Part shown: piece after piece, positions 26,168 to 35,219 of the stretch
Layout: each line of letters starts with the position of its first letter
Numbering within the stretch: the stretch's first letter is position 1
Assembly (NCBI RefSeq): GCF_015461845.1
Contig: NZ_JACOPW010000008.1
Location: 62,001-126,000, forward strand
Direction: 5' to 3'
DNA length: 64,000 bases
DNA from: Pseudomonas mucoides
Lineage (GTDB): Bacteria > Pseudomonadota > Gammaproteobacteria > Pseudomonadales > Pseudomonadaceae
Notes under the pieces: model-generated
Databases searched by the model: none
What the model was told of the DNA's origin: nothing
What the model saw: the letters and a program-made list of their open reading frames with translations, nothing else
Program-made: the position numbers and the translations under genes

Positions 26168-26322
26168 CGAATGACTCCTGCTTTATGGATACTTTCCTGA
26201 AGCATCTTGACCATGACTGCGTCAAAACGTCCCGGTGGTTGCCCATCTTACCTTCAGCCTTGCCAAGACAAAGCATGCCTTGGGGATTAGAATGTCCCGC
26301 ATTCTCTTCTGGTGACAGCGAT

Positions 26323-27093
26323 ATGACTGATCAGCGCAAAGGCAGCGATGCCGAACCCACCACTCACTTTGGTTTCAAAAACGTTCCGGAAAGCCAAAAA
26401 GCGGAAAAAGTCGCTGAGGTTTTCCATTCGGTAGCCGCCAAGTACGACTTGATGAATGACCTCCTGTCGGGCGGCATGCACCGTTTGTGGAAGCGTTTCG
26501 CAATCGAGCTTTCGGGCGTGCGCACCGGCAATCGCGTGCTGGACATCGCCGGCGGCACGGGCGACCTGACCAAGAAATTCTCACACCTCGTCGGCCCGAC
26601 CGGCCAGGTGGTGTTGGCCGACATCAACGAATCCATGCTCAAGGTCGGTCGTGACCGCCTGCTGGACCTCGGTGTGGCCGGCAACGTCGAATTCGTTCAG
26701 GCCGACGCTGAAAAGCTGCCGTTCCCGGACAACCATTTCGACTGCGTGACCATCGCCTTCGGCCTGCGCAACGTGACGCACAAGGAAGACGCCCTGCGTT
26801 CGATGCTGCGCGTGCTCAAGCCTGGCGGTCGCCTGTTGGTGCTGGAGTTTTCCAAGCCAACCAACGCGCTGATGTCCAAGGCCTACGACGCCTACTCGTT
26901 CGCCTTCATGCCACTGATGGGCAAGCTGATCACCAACGACTCGGAAAGCTATCGCTACCTGGCCGAGTCGATCCGCATGCACCCGAATCAGGAAACCCTG
27001 AAGTCGATGATGGTCGAGGCCGGTTTCGACCGCGTGACCTACCACAACATGACCGCAGGCATCGTCGCCCTGCACCGCGGCATCAAACCCTGA
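26323..27093 (+). CDS. ubiE: Ubiquinone/menaquinone C-methyltransferase UbiE
   Basis: UbiE methylates the benzoquinol ring in ubiquinone synthesis using S-adenosylmethionine. I start at ATG 26323 (MTDQRKGSDAEPTTHFGF), giving 256 residues. The upstream frame to 26185 is unlike the family. SAM motif I is VLDIAGGTGDLTKKF, followed by the post motifs DINESMLKVGRDR and CVTIAFGLRNVTHKEDALRS. The stop overlaps the ubiJ ATG by one base, so ubiE-ubiJ-ubiB form a unit. Confidence 0.97.
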   Translation: MTDQRKGSDAEPTTHFGFKNVPESQKAEKVAEVFHSVAAKYDLMNDLLSGGMHRLWKRFAIELSGVRTGNRVLDIAGGTGDLTKKFSHLVGPTGQVVLADINESMLKVGRDRLLDLGVAGNVEFVQADAEKLPFPDNHFDCVTIAFGLRNVTHKEDALRSMLRVLKPGGRLLVLEFSKPTNALMSKAYDAYSFAFMPLMGKLITNDSESYRYLAESIRMHPNQETLKSMMVEAGFDRVTYHNMTAGIVALHRGIKP

Positions 27094-27716
27094 TGTTGCT
27101 GGCCGGCCTGCTCGCCAGCGTTGAACTCGGCCTGAACCGGGTGCTGCGTCTCGACAGCACCGCGCTGCCGCGGCTGGCGCATTTGAGCGGCCGGGTGATT
27201 GCCGTCGACTGCCGCAGCCCGGCATTGCAGCTGTTCATCCTGCCCAGCGATGAAGGCCTGATGCTCGCTTCCCACTGGGAAACCGGCGCCGACTGCACCC
27301 TGCGAGCACCGGCTTCGAGCCTGTTGAAACTGGCGATGAGCAAGGACAAGACTTCGGTCCTGCATGGCCCTGAAGTCGAACTCGACGGTGACAGCGGCGT
27401 GCTGCTGGAACTGGCGGCGATCCTTCAGGACCTCGAACTGGACTGGGAGTACGAACTCTCGCGCTGGCTGGGGCCGGTGGCCACACAACTGGTTGGCGGT
27501 CACCTGCGCAGTCGCGCCCGCTGGTATCAGCAAGGGTTCGCCAGCCTGGGGCAGAACCTCGGCGAATACCTGGCTGAAGAGTCGCGCACCCTTGTCGGTC
27601 AGCGCGAAGCCGAAGCCCGATTCAGTGAACTGGACCAGATCAAACTCGATCTGGAACGACTCGAGGCGCGCTTCGAGCGCCTTTCCCGATCCCTCGACCC
27701 AAGCGATAACGCATGA
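27093..27716 (+). CDS. ubiJ: Ubiquinone biosynthesis accessory factor UbiJ
   Basis: UbiJ has an N-terminal SCP2 sterol-carrier-like domain (about residues 15-110) and a C-terminal coiled coil (LDQIKLDLERLEARFERLSRS). In E. coli it organises the soluble Ubi complex and binds ubiquinone intermediates. The 207-residue length fits. It overlaps ubiE by one base and ubiB by four. Confidence 0.93.
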   Translation: MLLAGLLASVELGLNRVLRLDSTALPRLAHLSGRVIAVDCRSPALQLFILPSDEGLMLASHWETGADCTLRAPASSLLKLAMSKDKTSVLHGPEVELDGDSGVLLELAAILQDLELDWEYELSRWLGPVATQLVGGHLRSRARWYQQGFASLGQNLGEYLAEESRTLVGQREAEARFSELDQIKLDLERLEARFERLSRSLDPSDNA

Positions 27717-29317
27717 AGCTGCTTGCCGTCCGCCGTTTGTTGCGCATCCAGCGCGTTGTGATTCGTTACCGCCTCGATGACCTGCTGTTTGCCCTGCCGC
27801 TGCCGTGGTTTCTGCTGGCACTGCGTTACGCGCTGCCGTGGCGCTGGTTCCCGCGCAAGACGCTGGACCTGAGCCGTGGCGCGCGATTGCGCCTGGCGTT
27901 GCAGGACCTGGGGCCTATCTTCATCAAGTTCGGGCAGATCCTGTCCACCCGCCGCGACCTGTTGCCGGAAGACATCGCCGACGAGCTGATGAAACTGCAG
28001 GACCGTGTGCCGCCGTTCGACTCGCAAGTGTCGGTCAAGCTGATCGAAGAGCAGCTCGGCAAGAAAATCAGTGAAGTGTTCAGCCGTTTCGACGTCGAGC
28101 CGCTGGCGTCCGCTTCGGTGGCGCAGGTGCATGCCGCGCAGTTGAAAACCGGCGAAGAAGTGGTGGTCAAGGTGATCCGCCCGGGCCTCAAACCGATCAT
28201 CGCCCAGGATCTGGCGTGGCTGTTCATTCTGGCCCGCGCTGCTGAAAAGCTCTCGGCCGACGCGCGCCTGCTGCACCCGGTGGACGTGGTCAGCGACTAC
28301 GAAAAAACCATCTACGACGAACTCGACCTGCTGCGCGAAGCGGCCAACGCCAGCCAGCTGAAGCGCAACTTCGAAGGCTCGCCGCTGCTCTACGTGCCAC
28401 AAGTCTATTGGGACTGGTGCCGCCCGAAAGTGTTGGTGATGGAGCGCATCTACGGCATCCAGGTCACCGACCTGACCACCCTGGCCGACCAGCGCACCGA
28501 CATGAAAATGCTCGCCGAACGCGGCGTGGAGATCTTCTTCACCCAGGTGTTCCGCGACAGTTTTTTCCACGCCGACATGCACCCTGGCAATATCTTCGTC
28601 AGCACCGTCAACCCGTGGAGCCCGCAGTACATTGCGATCGACTGCGGTATCGTCGGCAGCTTGACCCCGGAAGACCAGGACTACCTGGCCCGCAACCTGT
28701 TCGCCTTCTTCAAGCGTGACTACCGGCGTGTGGCGCAATTGCACATCGATTCGGGCTGGGTGCCGGCGGAAACCAAACTCAACGAATTCGAAGCAGCGAT
28801 CCGCACCGTGTGCGAGCCGATCTTTGAAAAACCGTTAAAAGATATTTCTTTCGGCCAAGTTCTGATGCGCCTGTTCCAGACCGCTCGACGCTTCAACATG
28901 GAAGTTCAGCCGCAGCTCGTGCTGTTGCAAAAAACCCTGTTGAACATCGAAGGCCTGGGCCGTCAGCTGTACCCGGACCTGGACTTGTGGAACACCGCGC
29001 AGCCGTTCCTTGAACGCTGGATGCGCGAGCGCGTCAGCCCCAAAGCCTTGCTCGGCAACGTGCAGAGCCAGTTCGAACAGCTGCCGCACCTGGCCAACAT
29101 GGCCCGCGACCTGCTCGAACGCATGTCCCAACCCCACGCCTACGACCCGCCACCACCGTGGCATAAACGCAAGGATGACTGGTTCTTGCGCCTGCTCGGC
29201 TGCGCCCACCTGGCGGGCGGCGTTATTCTGCTGGCCGGTGGACCACTGAACGAACTGGGTCATTGGCCCGGGGGAATCATGGTGGCCGTTGGTTTGTATC
29301 TGGTCGTTCGCCGATAG
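27713..29317 (+). CDS. ubiB: Ubiquinone biosynthesis protein kinase-like UbiB
   Basis: UbiB is an atypical kinase/ATPase (ABC1/ADCK family) needed for ubiquinone synthesis. The 534-residue protein shows the diagnostic KxGQ region FIKFGQILSTRRDLLPEDI, the ATP-binding VVVKVIRPG, the catalytic FHADMHPGNIF and a DCGIVG magnesium loop. Two C-terminal transmembrane segments (about 490-532) anchor it. It follows ubiJ with a four-base overlap. Confidence 0.97.
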   Translation: MKLLAVRRLLRIQRVVIRYRLDDLLFALPLPWFLLALRYALPWRWFPRKTLDLSRGARLRLALQDLGPIFIKFGQILSTRRDLLPEDIADELMKLQDRVPPFDSQVSVKLIEEQLGKKISEVFSRFDVEPLASASVAQVHAAQLKTGEEVVVKVIRPGLKPIIAQDLAWLFILARAAEKLSADARLLHPVDVVSDYEKTIYDELDLLREAANASQLKRNFEGSPLLYVPQVYWDWCRPKVLVMERIYGIQVTDLTTLADQRTDMKMLAERGVEIFFTQVFRDSFFHADMHPGNIFVSTVNPWSPQYIAIDCGIVGSLTPEDQDYLARNLFAFFKRDYRRVAQLHIDSGWVPAETKLNEFEAAIRTVCEPIFEKPLKDISFGQVLMRLFQTARRFNMEVQPQLVLLQKTLLNIEGLGRQLYPDLDLWNTAQPFLERWMRERVSPKALLGNVQSQFEQLPHLANMARDLLERMSQPHAYDPPPPWHKRKDDWFLRLLGCAHLAGGVILLAGGPLNELGHWPGGIMVAVGLYLVVRR

Positions 29318-29397
29318 CCAGTTGTGTGATCCACTGGCACACTGTTTGAACGTTGGGCCAGGCTAATGAAGTGCGAAGCCCGCTGTCGGAGTCGAAG

Positions 29398-29799
29398 ATG
29401 AAAAACTGGCTGGACGAGATCAAGTGGGACGCTGATGGCCTGGTGCCGGCGATTGCCCAGGATCACAAGACCGGGCGTGTCCTGATGATGGCCTGGATGA
29501 ACCGTGAAGCGCTGGAACTGACTGCTGCCGAGAACCGTGCCATTTACTGGTCGCGTTCGCGTGGCAAGCTGTGGCGCAAGGGCGAAGAGTCCGGCCACGT
29601 GCAAACCCTGCATGAGATGCGCCTGGACTGCGACGCCGACGTGATCATCCTGATGGTCGAGCAGATCGGCGACATCGCCTGTCATACCGGCCGCCAAAGC
29701 TGCTTCTACCGCGTCTATGAGAACGGCGACTGGACAACGGTCGACCCGGTCCTGAAAGATCCGCACGCCATCTATTCCGCAGGACACAAACATGAGTGA
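29398..29799 (+). CDS. hisI: Phosphoribosyl-AMP cyclohydrolase
   Basis: HisI opens the adenine ring of PR-AMP in histidine synthesis. I start at ATG 29398 (MKNWLDEIKWDADGL, 133 residues), since the frame back to 29353 is not conserved. Zinc and magnesium ligands are visible in RLDCDADVI and CHTGRQSCFY. The gene is separate from hisE, as in pseudomonads, and overlaps it by eight bases. In this window histidine synthesis (hisIE) and degradation (hut) are about 17 kb apart. Confidence 0.97.
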   Translation: MKNWLDEIKWDADGLVPAIAQDHKTGRVLMMAWMNREALELTAAENRAIYWSRSRGKLWRKGEESGHVQTLHEMRLDCDADVIILMVEQIGDIACHTGRQSCFYRVYENGDWTTVDPVLKDPHAIYSAGHKHE

Positions 29800-30124
29800 C
29801 ACTCTGACCCGCCTGGCCGCAGTGCTGGAAGAGCGCAAAGGCGCCGCTGCCGACAGCTCGTATGTCGCCAGCCTGTACCACAAGGGCTTGAACAAGATTC
29901 TGGAAAAAGTCGGCGAAGAGTCGGTCGAAACCATCATTGCCGCCAAGGACGCCGCCATCAGCGGCGACTGCAGCGATGTGATCTACGAGACCGCCGATTT
30001 GTGGTTCCACAGCATGGTCATGCTCGCCCAACTGGGGCAGCATCCGCAGGCTGTACTTGATGAACTGGACCGTCGCTTCGGTCTGTCCGGACACGCCGAG
30101 AAAGCCTCGCGCCCGTCCGCCTGA
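29792..30124 (+). CDS. hisE: Phosphoribosyl-ATP pyrophosphatase
   Basis: HisE hydrolyses PR-ATP to PR-AMP, the step before HisI. The 110-residue all-alpha MazG-like protein contains KVGEESVETIIAAKD, the metal-binding EExxE-type helix, and DLWFHSMVMLAQLG. It overlaps the hisI end by eight bases and is followed by tatA after 25 bp, the his-tat linkage typical of pseudomonads. Confidence 0.97.
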   Translation: MSDTLTRLAAVLEERKGAAADSSYVASLYHKGLNKILEKVGEESVETIIAAKDAAISGDCSDVIYETADLWFHSMVMLAQLGQHPQAVLDELDRRFGLSGHAEKASRPSA

Positions 30125-30149
30125 ACAATTATTAGAGAGGAGCAGCAAC

Positions 30150-30428
30150 ATGGGCATTTTTGACTGGAAACACTGGATCGTCATCCTGGTTGTTGTCGTA
30201 TTGGTATTCGGCACCAAGAAACTGAAAAACCTCGGCACGGACGTGGGCGAGTCGATCAAGGGCTTCAAGAAAGCCATGAACGACGACGAAAAACCGGCCG
30301 ATCCGACCGTGACCCCGGCGCAACCGGTTCCACCTGTTCAGCCACAGACTACGCAGTCCGTGAACCAGCCGCACACCATCGACGTGCAGGCACAAAAAGT
30401 CGAAGAGCCGATCCGCAAAGACGTGTGA
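30150..30428 (+). CDS. tatA: Sec-independent protein translocase subunit TatA
   Basis: TatA oligomerises to form the path for folded proteins with twin-arginine signals. I start at ATG 30150 (MGIFDWKHWIVILVVVVLVF), with AGAGAGGAG upstream; the frame back to 30057 is part of hisE sequence. The protein has one N-terminal transmembrane helix, the FGTKKLKNLG hinge, an amphipathic helix (GESIKGFKKAM) and a disordered Pro/Gln tail, 92 residues in all. Confidence 0.97.
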   Translation: MGIFDWKHWIVILVVVVLVFGTKKLKNLGTDVGESIKGFKKAMNDDEKPADPTVTPAQPVPPVQPQTTQSVNQPHTIDVQAQKVEEPIRKDV

Positions 30429-30438
30429 GCACTGACTA

Positions 30439-30888
30439 ATGTTTGGTATCAGCTTCTCTGAACTGTTGCTCGTCGGCCTAGTGGCCCTGCTGGTGCTGGG
30501 GCCCGAGCGCTTGCCGGGTGCTGCGCGCACCGCCGGCCTGTGGGTCGGGCGCTTGAAGCGCAGCTTCAACGCGATCAAACAGGAAGTTGAACGTGAAATC
30601 GGTGCCGACGAGATTCGTCGGCAGCTGCACAACGAGCACATTCTGTCGCTGGAGCAGGAGGCGCGGAAGATTTTCTCGCCGACTCAGCAGGAGCCGACGC
30701 CGGTGGAGCATGTGGGGGAACAGACGATTCACGCGCCTGTCGCCGCCACTGAACCAACGCCTGCGCCAGCACCTGTTGTAGCGACTGCGCAACCTGAGTC
30801 CGTTGTATCAGCACCACCGGTTGCTCCTGCCGCCGCGCCGACAGCGCCGGCCCCTCATGACCCAACACTGCCGCCGCGAGCCCCATGA
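30439..30888 (+). CDS. tatB: Sec-independent protein translocase subunit TatB
   Basis: TatB binds twin-arginine signal peptides together with TatC. It has the TatB-type N-terminus MFGISFSELLLVGLVALLVL with a membrane helix, the GPERLP hinge, a long amphipathic/coiled region to about residue 75, and a Pro/Ala-rich tail that makes up the second half of 149 residues. It overlaps tatC by four bases. Confidence 0.97.
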   Translation: MFGISFSELLLVGLVALLVLGPERLPGAARTAGLWVGRLKRSFNAIKQEVEREIGADEIRRQLHNEHILSLEQEARKIFSPTQQEPTPVEHVGEQTIHAPVAATEPTPAPAPVVATAQPESVVSAPPVAPAAAPTAPAPHDPTLPPRAP

Positions 30889-31679
30889 GCGATCTCCCCG
30901 AAAACGACCAGCACATGCCGCTGGTTTCGCACCTCACCGAGTTGCGTACCCGTCTGCTGCGCTGCGTAGCGGCGATTTTCATCATCTTCGCCGGGTTGTT
31001 TGCCTTTACCCAGCAGATCTACACCTTCGTCTCCACGCCGCTGCGCGCGTACCTGCCCGCCGGCGCGACGATGATCGCCACCGACGTGTCGTCACCCTTC
31101 CTGACGCCGCTGAAGCTGACCATGATGGTCTCGCTGTTCCTGGCGATCCCGGTGATCCTGCACCAGATCTGGGGCTTCATCGCACCGGGCCTGTACAAGC
31201 ATGAAAAGCGCATCGCGGTGCCGCTGCTGATGTCCAGCATCGTGCTGTTCTACACCGGCATGGCGTTCGCCTATTACCTGGTGTTCCCGTTGATCTTCAA
31301 GTTCTTCGCCGCCGCCACCCCGGCCGGCGTGGAAATGATGACCGACATCACCAGCTACCTCGATTTCGTCATGACGCTGTTCTTCGCCTTTGGCGTGGCG
31401 TTCGAAATTCCGGTGGCCGTGGTGCTGCTGGTGTGGATCGGCGTGGTCGACGTCAAATACCTGAAGAAAATCCGCCCGTACGTGGTCATCGGCTGCTTCG
31501 TGGTCGGCATGATCCTGACGCCGCCGGACATCTTCTCGCAGACGCTGTTGGCGGTACCGATGTGGCTGCTGTTCGAGATCGGCATCCTGTTTGGCAGCCT
31601 GATCAGCAAACGTGGCGAGCATCCGGACGACCAACCGGTTGACGATCACAACGACCAGCCGCCAGCGACCCAACCGTGA
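30885..31679 (+). CDS. tatC: Sec-independent protein translocase subunit TatC
   Basis: TatC is the six-helix membrane core that recognises twin-arginine signals. The 264-residue protein shows MPLVSHLTELRTRLLRC at the N-terminus, FIAPGLYKHEKR in the first cytoplasmic loop region, and six hydrophobic segments. The conserved Glu/Pro-rich loops are intact. The C-terminus is Asp/Gln/Pro-rich and hydrophilic. The stop overlaps the rsmE GTG start. Confidence 0.98.
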   Translation: MSDLPENDQHMPLVSHLTELRTRLLRCVAAIFIIFAGLFAFTQQIYTFVSTPLRAYLPAGATMIATDVSSPFLTPLKLTMMVSLFLAIPVILHQIWGFIAPGLYKHEKRIAVPLLMSSIVLFYTGMAFAYYLVFPLIFKFFAAATPAGVEMMTDITSYLDFVMTLFFAFGVAFEIPVAVVLLVWIGVVDVKYLKKIRPYVVIGCFVVGMILTPPDIFSQTLLAVPMWLLFEIGILFGSLISKRGEHPDDQPVDDHNDQPPATQP

Positions 31680-32383
31680 ACCTGCTGCTGCTCGAAGAAG
31701 CCGATTTCATTGCGGCCGACCGGGTGATCCTGCGTGATCGCCGGTTGACGCACATGCAGGAAGTTCACCGCTGCGAAGTCGGTGACAGCCTGCGTGTCGG
31801 TCGGATCGGCGGGTTGATGGGCGCGGCCGAGGTGTTGCGCCTGGACGCCGCTGAAGCCGAATTGCGCGTCACCCTCGACCAACCGCCCCCGAACAAGCTG
31901 CCGTTGACCCTGGTGTTGGCCCTGCCGCGCCCGAAAATGCTGCGCAGGGTGTTTCAGACCGTGGCCGCCATGGGTGTGCCGCGCGTCGTGCTGGTGAACA
32001 GCTATCGCGTCGAGAAGAGCTTCTGGCAAACCCCGTTCCTGGAACCCGAGGCGATTCGCGAACAATTGATCCTCGGCCTCGAACAGGCCCGGGACAGTGT
32101 GCTGCCCGAGATCGTTATCGAGAAGCGCTTCAAGCCCTTCGTTGAGGACCGTCTGCCGGCGATCACCGAGGGCACCCTCGGCCTGGTCGGACATCCCGGA
32201 AACTACCCGCCTTGCCCCCGCGGCCTCGACGAACCGGTGACCCTGGCCATCGGCCCCGAAGGTGGCTGGATCCCTTACGAGATCGACCTGCTGGGCAAGT
32301 CCGGCCTGCAACCGGTGCAGCTCGGCGAGCGCATCCTGCGCGTCGAGACCGCCGTCACCGCCCTGCTCGCCCGCCTGTTCTAA
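31676..32383 (+). CDS. rsmE: 16S rRNA (uracil-1498-N3) methyltransferase
   Basis: RsmE is a SPOUT-fold methyltransferase modifying U1498 of 16S rRNA. The 235-residue protein starts at GTG 31676, overlapping the tatC stop by four bases. It has the N-terminal PUA-like domain and the knot motifs LALPRPKMLRRVFQTVAAMG, LAIGPEGGWIPYEIDLL and LGERILRVETAVTALLARL. Placement after tatC matches PAO1. Confidence 0.95.
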   Translation: MNLLLLEEADFIAADRVILRDRRLTHMQEVHRCEVGDSLRVGRIGGLMGAAEVLRLDAAEAELRVTLDQPPPNKLPLTLVLALPRPKMLRRVFQTVAAMGVPRVVLVNSYRVEKSFWQTPFLEPEAIREQLILGLEQARDSVLPEIVIEKRFKPFVEDRLPAITEGTLGLVGHPGNYPPCPRGLDEPVTLAIGPEGGWIPYEIDLLGKSGLQPVQLGERILRVETAVTALLARLF

Positions 32384-32389
32384 CACGGC

Positions 32390-32426
32390 CCCTTGTAGCA
32401 GCTGGCGAAGCCTGCTGCTACAAGGG
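32390..32426. repeat. Inverted repeat after rsmE (GTAGCAGC family)
   Basis: CCCTTGTAGCAGC (32390-32402) is inverted as GCTGCTACAAGGG (32414-32426), spacer 11 bases. It shares GTAGCAGCTG with the repeat before hutU (57796-57897), so it is probably a dispersed element that may also serve as a 3' hairpin. Confidence 0.75.
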
Positions 32427-32521
32427 ATGTGATCGTCGCCAGTCTTTTTCGCCCTACAGAACCGGCTTTGCCTGCCGATACAGTTCCCACAAAACCAATC
32501 AGTGGTCCAGGGAGTTGTAGC

Positions 32522-34438
32522 ATGTACCAATGGCTAGCCGAGAATCTGGGGAACATCAGCGTCAATCGCAAACTGGGAATCGGTTTCGGTCTGGTGCTGT
32601 TGCTTACCCTGTTGATCACCTTCACCGGCTGGACTGGCCTGAGCGACGTGACGAGCCGTGGCGACAAGCTCGGGTTCATCGCCAGCCTCAATGACCTGAC
32701 CAAAGACCTGCGCCTGGCCCGTCTGGATTATGAAATGCGCCGGGGCGAACAAGGCCCGGGGGCGGTCAACGACAAGCTGGCGCAACTCGATGCGGGCCTG
32801 CAAACCGCTCGCAAACTGATTGAGCAACCGGCCGACGCGGCAATGGTTGACCAGCAATTGGCCGCCGTCAGCCAGTACAAACAAGCGTTCAGCGCGATGA
32901 TCCAGGCCGGTGCCAACCGCGAAGACGCGCGCAGCAAACTCGGGGCCACGGCCGACAACGCCGTCGCCCGCGTCGCCGAAGTCGAGAAATCCCTGCTGCA
33001 AGGCGACAACGTCGCCCAGTTCAATAGCGTGATCGATTTGAGCAAATTGATTCAGCAAGCGCGCTTCCAGGTTCGCGGCTACACCTACAGCGCCAAGCCC
33101 GAAGCCGAACAACCGGCGCTGGACGCCATCGACAACGCCCTGAAAAACCTCGAAAGCCTGCCGTCCAAACTGCCGGAAGAACACACCGCCAACCTGCAAC
33201 AGGCGACCGATTCGCTCAAGGCCTACCGTGCCGCCGTCAGCCAGTACCGTGACTCCCAGGTCGCCAGTGCTGCCGCACTCGTGCGCATGGCCGAGCAAGG
33301 CGATATCCTGCTCGACGTCAGCAAAAAACTCACCGTGTCGCAAACCATCGTCCGCGACACCGATGCGGCTCACGCCAAGAACATGCTGCTGATGGCCACC
33401 GCCCTGGCCCTGGCCTTCGGCATAGTCGCAGCCTGGGCGATCACTCGCCAGATCGTCATCCCGCTGAACCAGACCCTGAAAGTGGCTGAACGTGTGGCCG
33501 CCGGCGACCTGACTCACAACCTGACCTCCAAGCGTCGCGACGAACTCGGCCAGCTTCAGCGTGCCATGCAGAGCATGACCCTGGGCCTGCGGGAACTGAT
33601 CGGCGGCATCAGCGACGGCGTTACACAAATCGCCAGCGCCGCCGAAGAGTTGTCGGCGGTCACCGAGCAGACCAGTGCCGGGGTCAACAGCCAGAAAGTC
33701 GAGACCGATCAGGTAGCGACCGCAATGAACGAAATGACCGCGACCGTGCAAGAAGTCGCACGCAATGCCGAAGAAGCCTCCGAAGCCGCCGTCGCCGCCG
33801 ATCAGCAAGCCCGCGAAGGTGACAAAGTGGTCGGCGAAGCCATCGCCCAGATCGAACGCCTGGCCCTCGAAGTTGGCAATTCCACCGCCGCGATGGGCGA
33901 TCTCAAACGCGAAAGCGACAAGATCGGCAGCGTGCTCGATGTCATCAAATCCGTGGCCCAGCAAACCAATCTGCTGGCCCTCAACGCCGCCATCGAAGCC
34001 GCCCGTGCCGGTGAAGCCGGACGCGGTTTTGCGGTGGTGGCCGATGAAGTTCGCAGCCTGGCGCAACGCACCCAGAAGTCCACCGAAGAAATCGAAGAGC
34101 TGATCGTCGGCTTGCAAAACGGCACCCAGCAAGTCGCCACGATCATGGACAACAGCCGCGTCCTGACCGACAGCAGCGTCGAACTGACCCGCCGCGCCGG
34201 GGGCTCACTGGAAAGCATCACCCGCACCGTGTCGGCGATTCAGTCGATGAACCAGCAGATCGCCGCCGCTGCCGAGCAGCAAACGGCAGTGGCCGAGGAG
34301 ATCAACCGTAGCGTGCTGAACGTGCGTGACGTGTCCGAGCAGACCTCGGCAGCCAGTGAAGAGACGGCGGCATCCAGTATTGAGCTGGCGCGGCTGGGAA
34401 CGCATCTGCAGATGCTGGTGGGCAGGTTCAAGGTTTGA
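32522..34438 (+). CDS. Methyl-accepting chemotaxis protein with helical (HBM-like) sensor domain
   Basis: I start at ATG 32522 (MYQWLAENLGNISVNRKLG), giving 638 residues. Transmembrane helix 1 is at about 18-37. An all-helical periplasmic region (about 40-285, including QARFQVRGYTYS) is of the length of HBM sensor domains. Transmembrane helix 2 is at about 288-312, with a HAMP domain after it. The long signalling coiled coil carries the conserved hairpin tip EAARAGEAGRGFAVVADEVR near residue 495. There is no CheR-tether pentapeptide; the end is VGRFKV. By position it corresponds to PAO1 PA5072 (McpK, 2-oxoglutarate sensing, from memory); the ligand here is inference. Confidence 0.92.
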   Translation: MYQWLAENLGNISVNRKLGIGFGLVLLLTLLITFTGWTGLSDVTSRGDKLGFIASLNDLTKDLRLARLDYEMRRGEQGPGAVNDKLAQLDAGLQTARKLIEQPADAAMVDQQLAAVSQYKQAFSAMIQAGANREDARSKLGATADNAVARVAEVEKSLLQGDNVAQFNSVIDLSKLIQQARFQVRGYTYSAKPEAEQPALDAIDNALKNLESLPSKLPEEHTANLQQATDSLKAYRAAVSQYRDSQVASAAALVRMAEQGDILLDVSKKLTVSQTIVRDTDAAHAKNMLLMATALALAFGIVAAWAITRQIVIPLNQTLKVAERVAAGDLTHNLTSKRRDELGQLQRAMQSMTLGLRELIGGISDGVTQIASAAEELSAVTEQTSAGVNSQKVETDQVATAMNEMTATVQEVARNAEEASEAAVAADQQAREGDKVVGEAIAQIERLALEVGNSTAAMGDLKRESDKIGSVLDVIKSVAQQTNLLALNAAIEAARAGEAGRGFAVVADEVRSLAQRTQKSTEEIEELIVGLQNGTQQVATIMDNSRVLTDSSVELTRRAGGSLESITRTVSAIQSMNQQIAAAAEQQTAVAEEINRSVLNVRDVSEQTSAASEETAASSIELARLGTHLQMLVGRFKV

Positions 34439-34451
34439 GGTGATGCGGACT

Positions 34452-34482
34452 GATCGTTCCCACGCAGAGCGTGGGAACGGTC
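34452..34482. repeat. Hairpin repeat GATCGTTCCCACGC...GCGTGGGAACGGTC
   Basis: Arms 34452-34465 and 34469-34482 pair around a 3-base loop in the 46-bp space between two convergent genes. The CGTTCCCACGC...GCGTGGGAACG unit is a common pseudomonad intergenic repeat and probably acts as terminator or stabiliser here. There is no T-run. Confidence 0.75.
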
Positions 34483-34484
34483 GA

Positions 34485-35219
34485 CTAGAGAACCTGACGC
34501 AAAAACGCCTGCGCCCGCGCATCCTTCGGCGCATCAAAGAACTCCGCCGGTGACGCATCTTCCAGCAATTTGCCGTGATCGAAGAACAACACCCGATCCG
34601 CCACTTCCCGCGCAAAGCCCATTTCATGGGTGACGCAAACCATGGTCATGCCTTCCACGGCCAGGGTTTTCATCACGTCCAGCACTTCGCCGACCATTTC
34701 CGGGTCCAGCGCCGAGGTCGGCTCATCGAACAACATGACCTTCGGCTCCATGGCCAACGCCCGGGCAATCGCCACGCGCTGTTGCTGGCCGCCGGACAGA
34801 CGCGACGGAAACTCGTGGGCTTTCTGTGCAATGCCGACCTTTTCCAGCAACGCCAGGGCCTTGGCCTCGCGCTCTTTCTTGCCGCGTTTGCGCACGACTT
34901 TCTGCGCCAGGCAGAGGTTTTCCAGCACGGTCATATGCGGGAACAGGTTGAAGTGCTGAAACACCATGCCGACCTCGCGCCGGTAGGCGTTGACGTCGGT
35001 TTTCGGGTCGGCCAGTTGCAGACCGTCAATGCTCACCGAACCCGAGTCGAATGCTTCCAGGCCATTAAGGCAGCGCAGGAAGGTCGATTTGCCGGAGCCG
35101 GACGGGCCGATCACCACCAGCACTTCACCCTTGGCCACGTGCGTGGTGACGTTATCCACCGCGCGAACCACCTGGCCGCGGGTATCGAAGACTTTTACCA
35201 GATCGCGAACTTCAATCAC
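34485..35219 (-). CDS. Polar amino acid ABC transporter, ATP-binding protein
   Basis: This 244-residue ATPase of the polar amino acid (GlnQ/HisP-like) type has Walker A GPSGSGKST, the Q-loop VFQHFNLFPHMTV, the signature LSGGQQQRVAIARAL and Walker B VMLFDEPTSALDP. I start at GTG 35219 (VIEVRDLVKVFDTRG), which overlaps the permease stop and gives family length. A TTG at 35252 would add 11 residues. It is the last gene of a binding protein-permease-ATPase operon. Specificity cannot be read from the ATPase. Confidence 0.92.
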   Translation of the reverse strand: MIEVRDLVKVFDTRGQVVRAVDNVTTHVAKGEVLVVIGPSGSGKSTFLRCLNGLEAFDSGSVSIDGLQLADPKTDVNAYRREVGMVFQHFNLFPHMTVLENLCLAQKVVRKRGKKEREAKALALLEKVGIAQKAHEFPSRLSGGQQQRVAIARALAMEPKVMLFDEPTSALDPEMVGEVLDVMKTLAVEGMTMVCVTHEMGFAREVADRVLFFDHGKLLEDASPAEFFDAPKDARAQAFLRQVL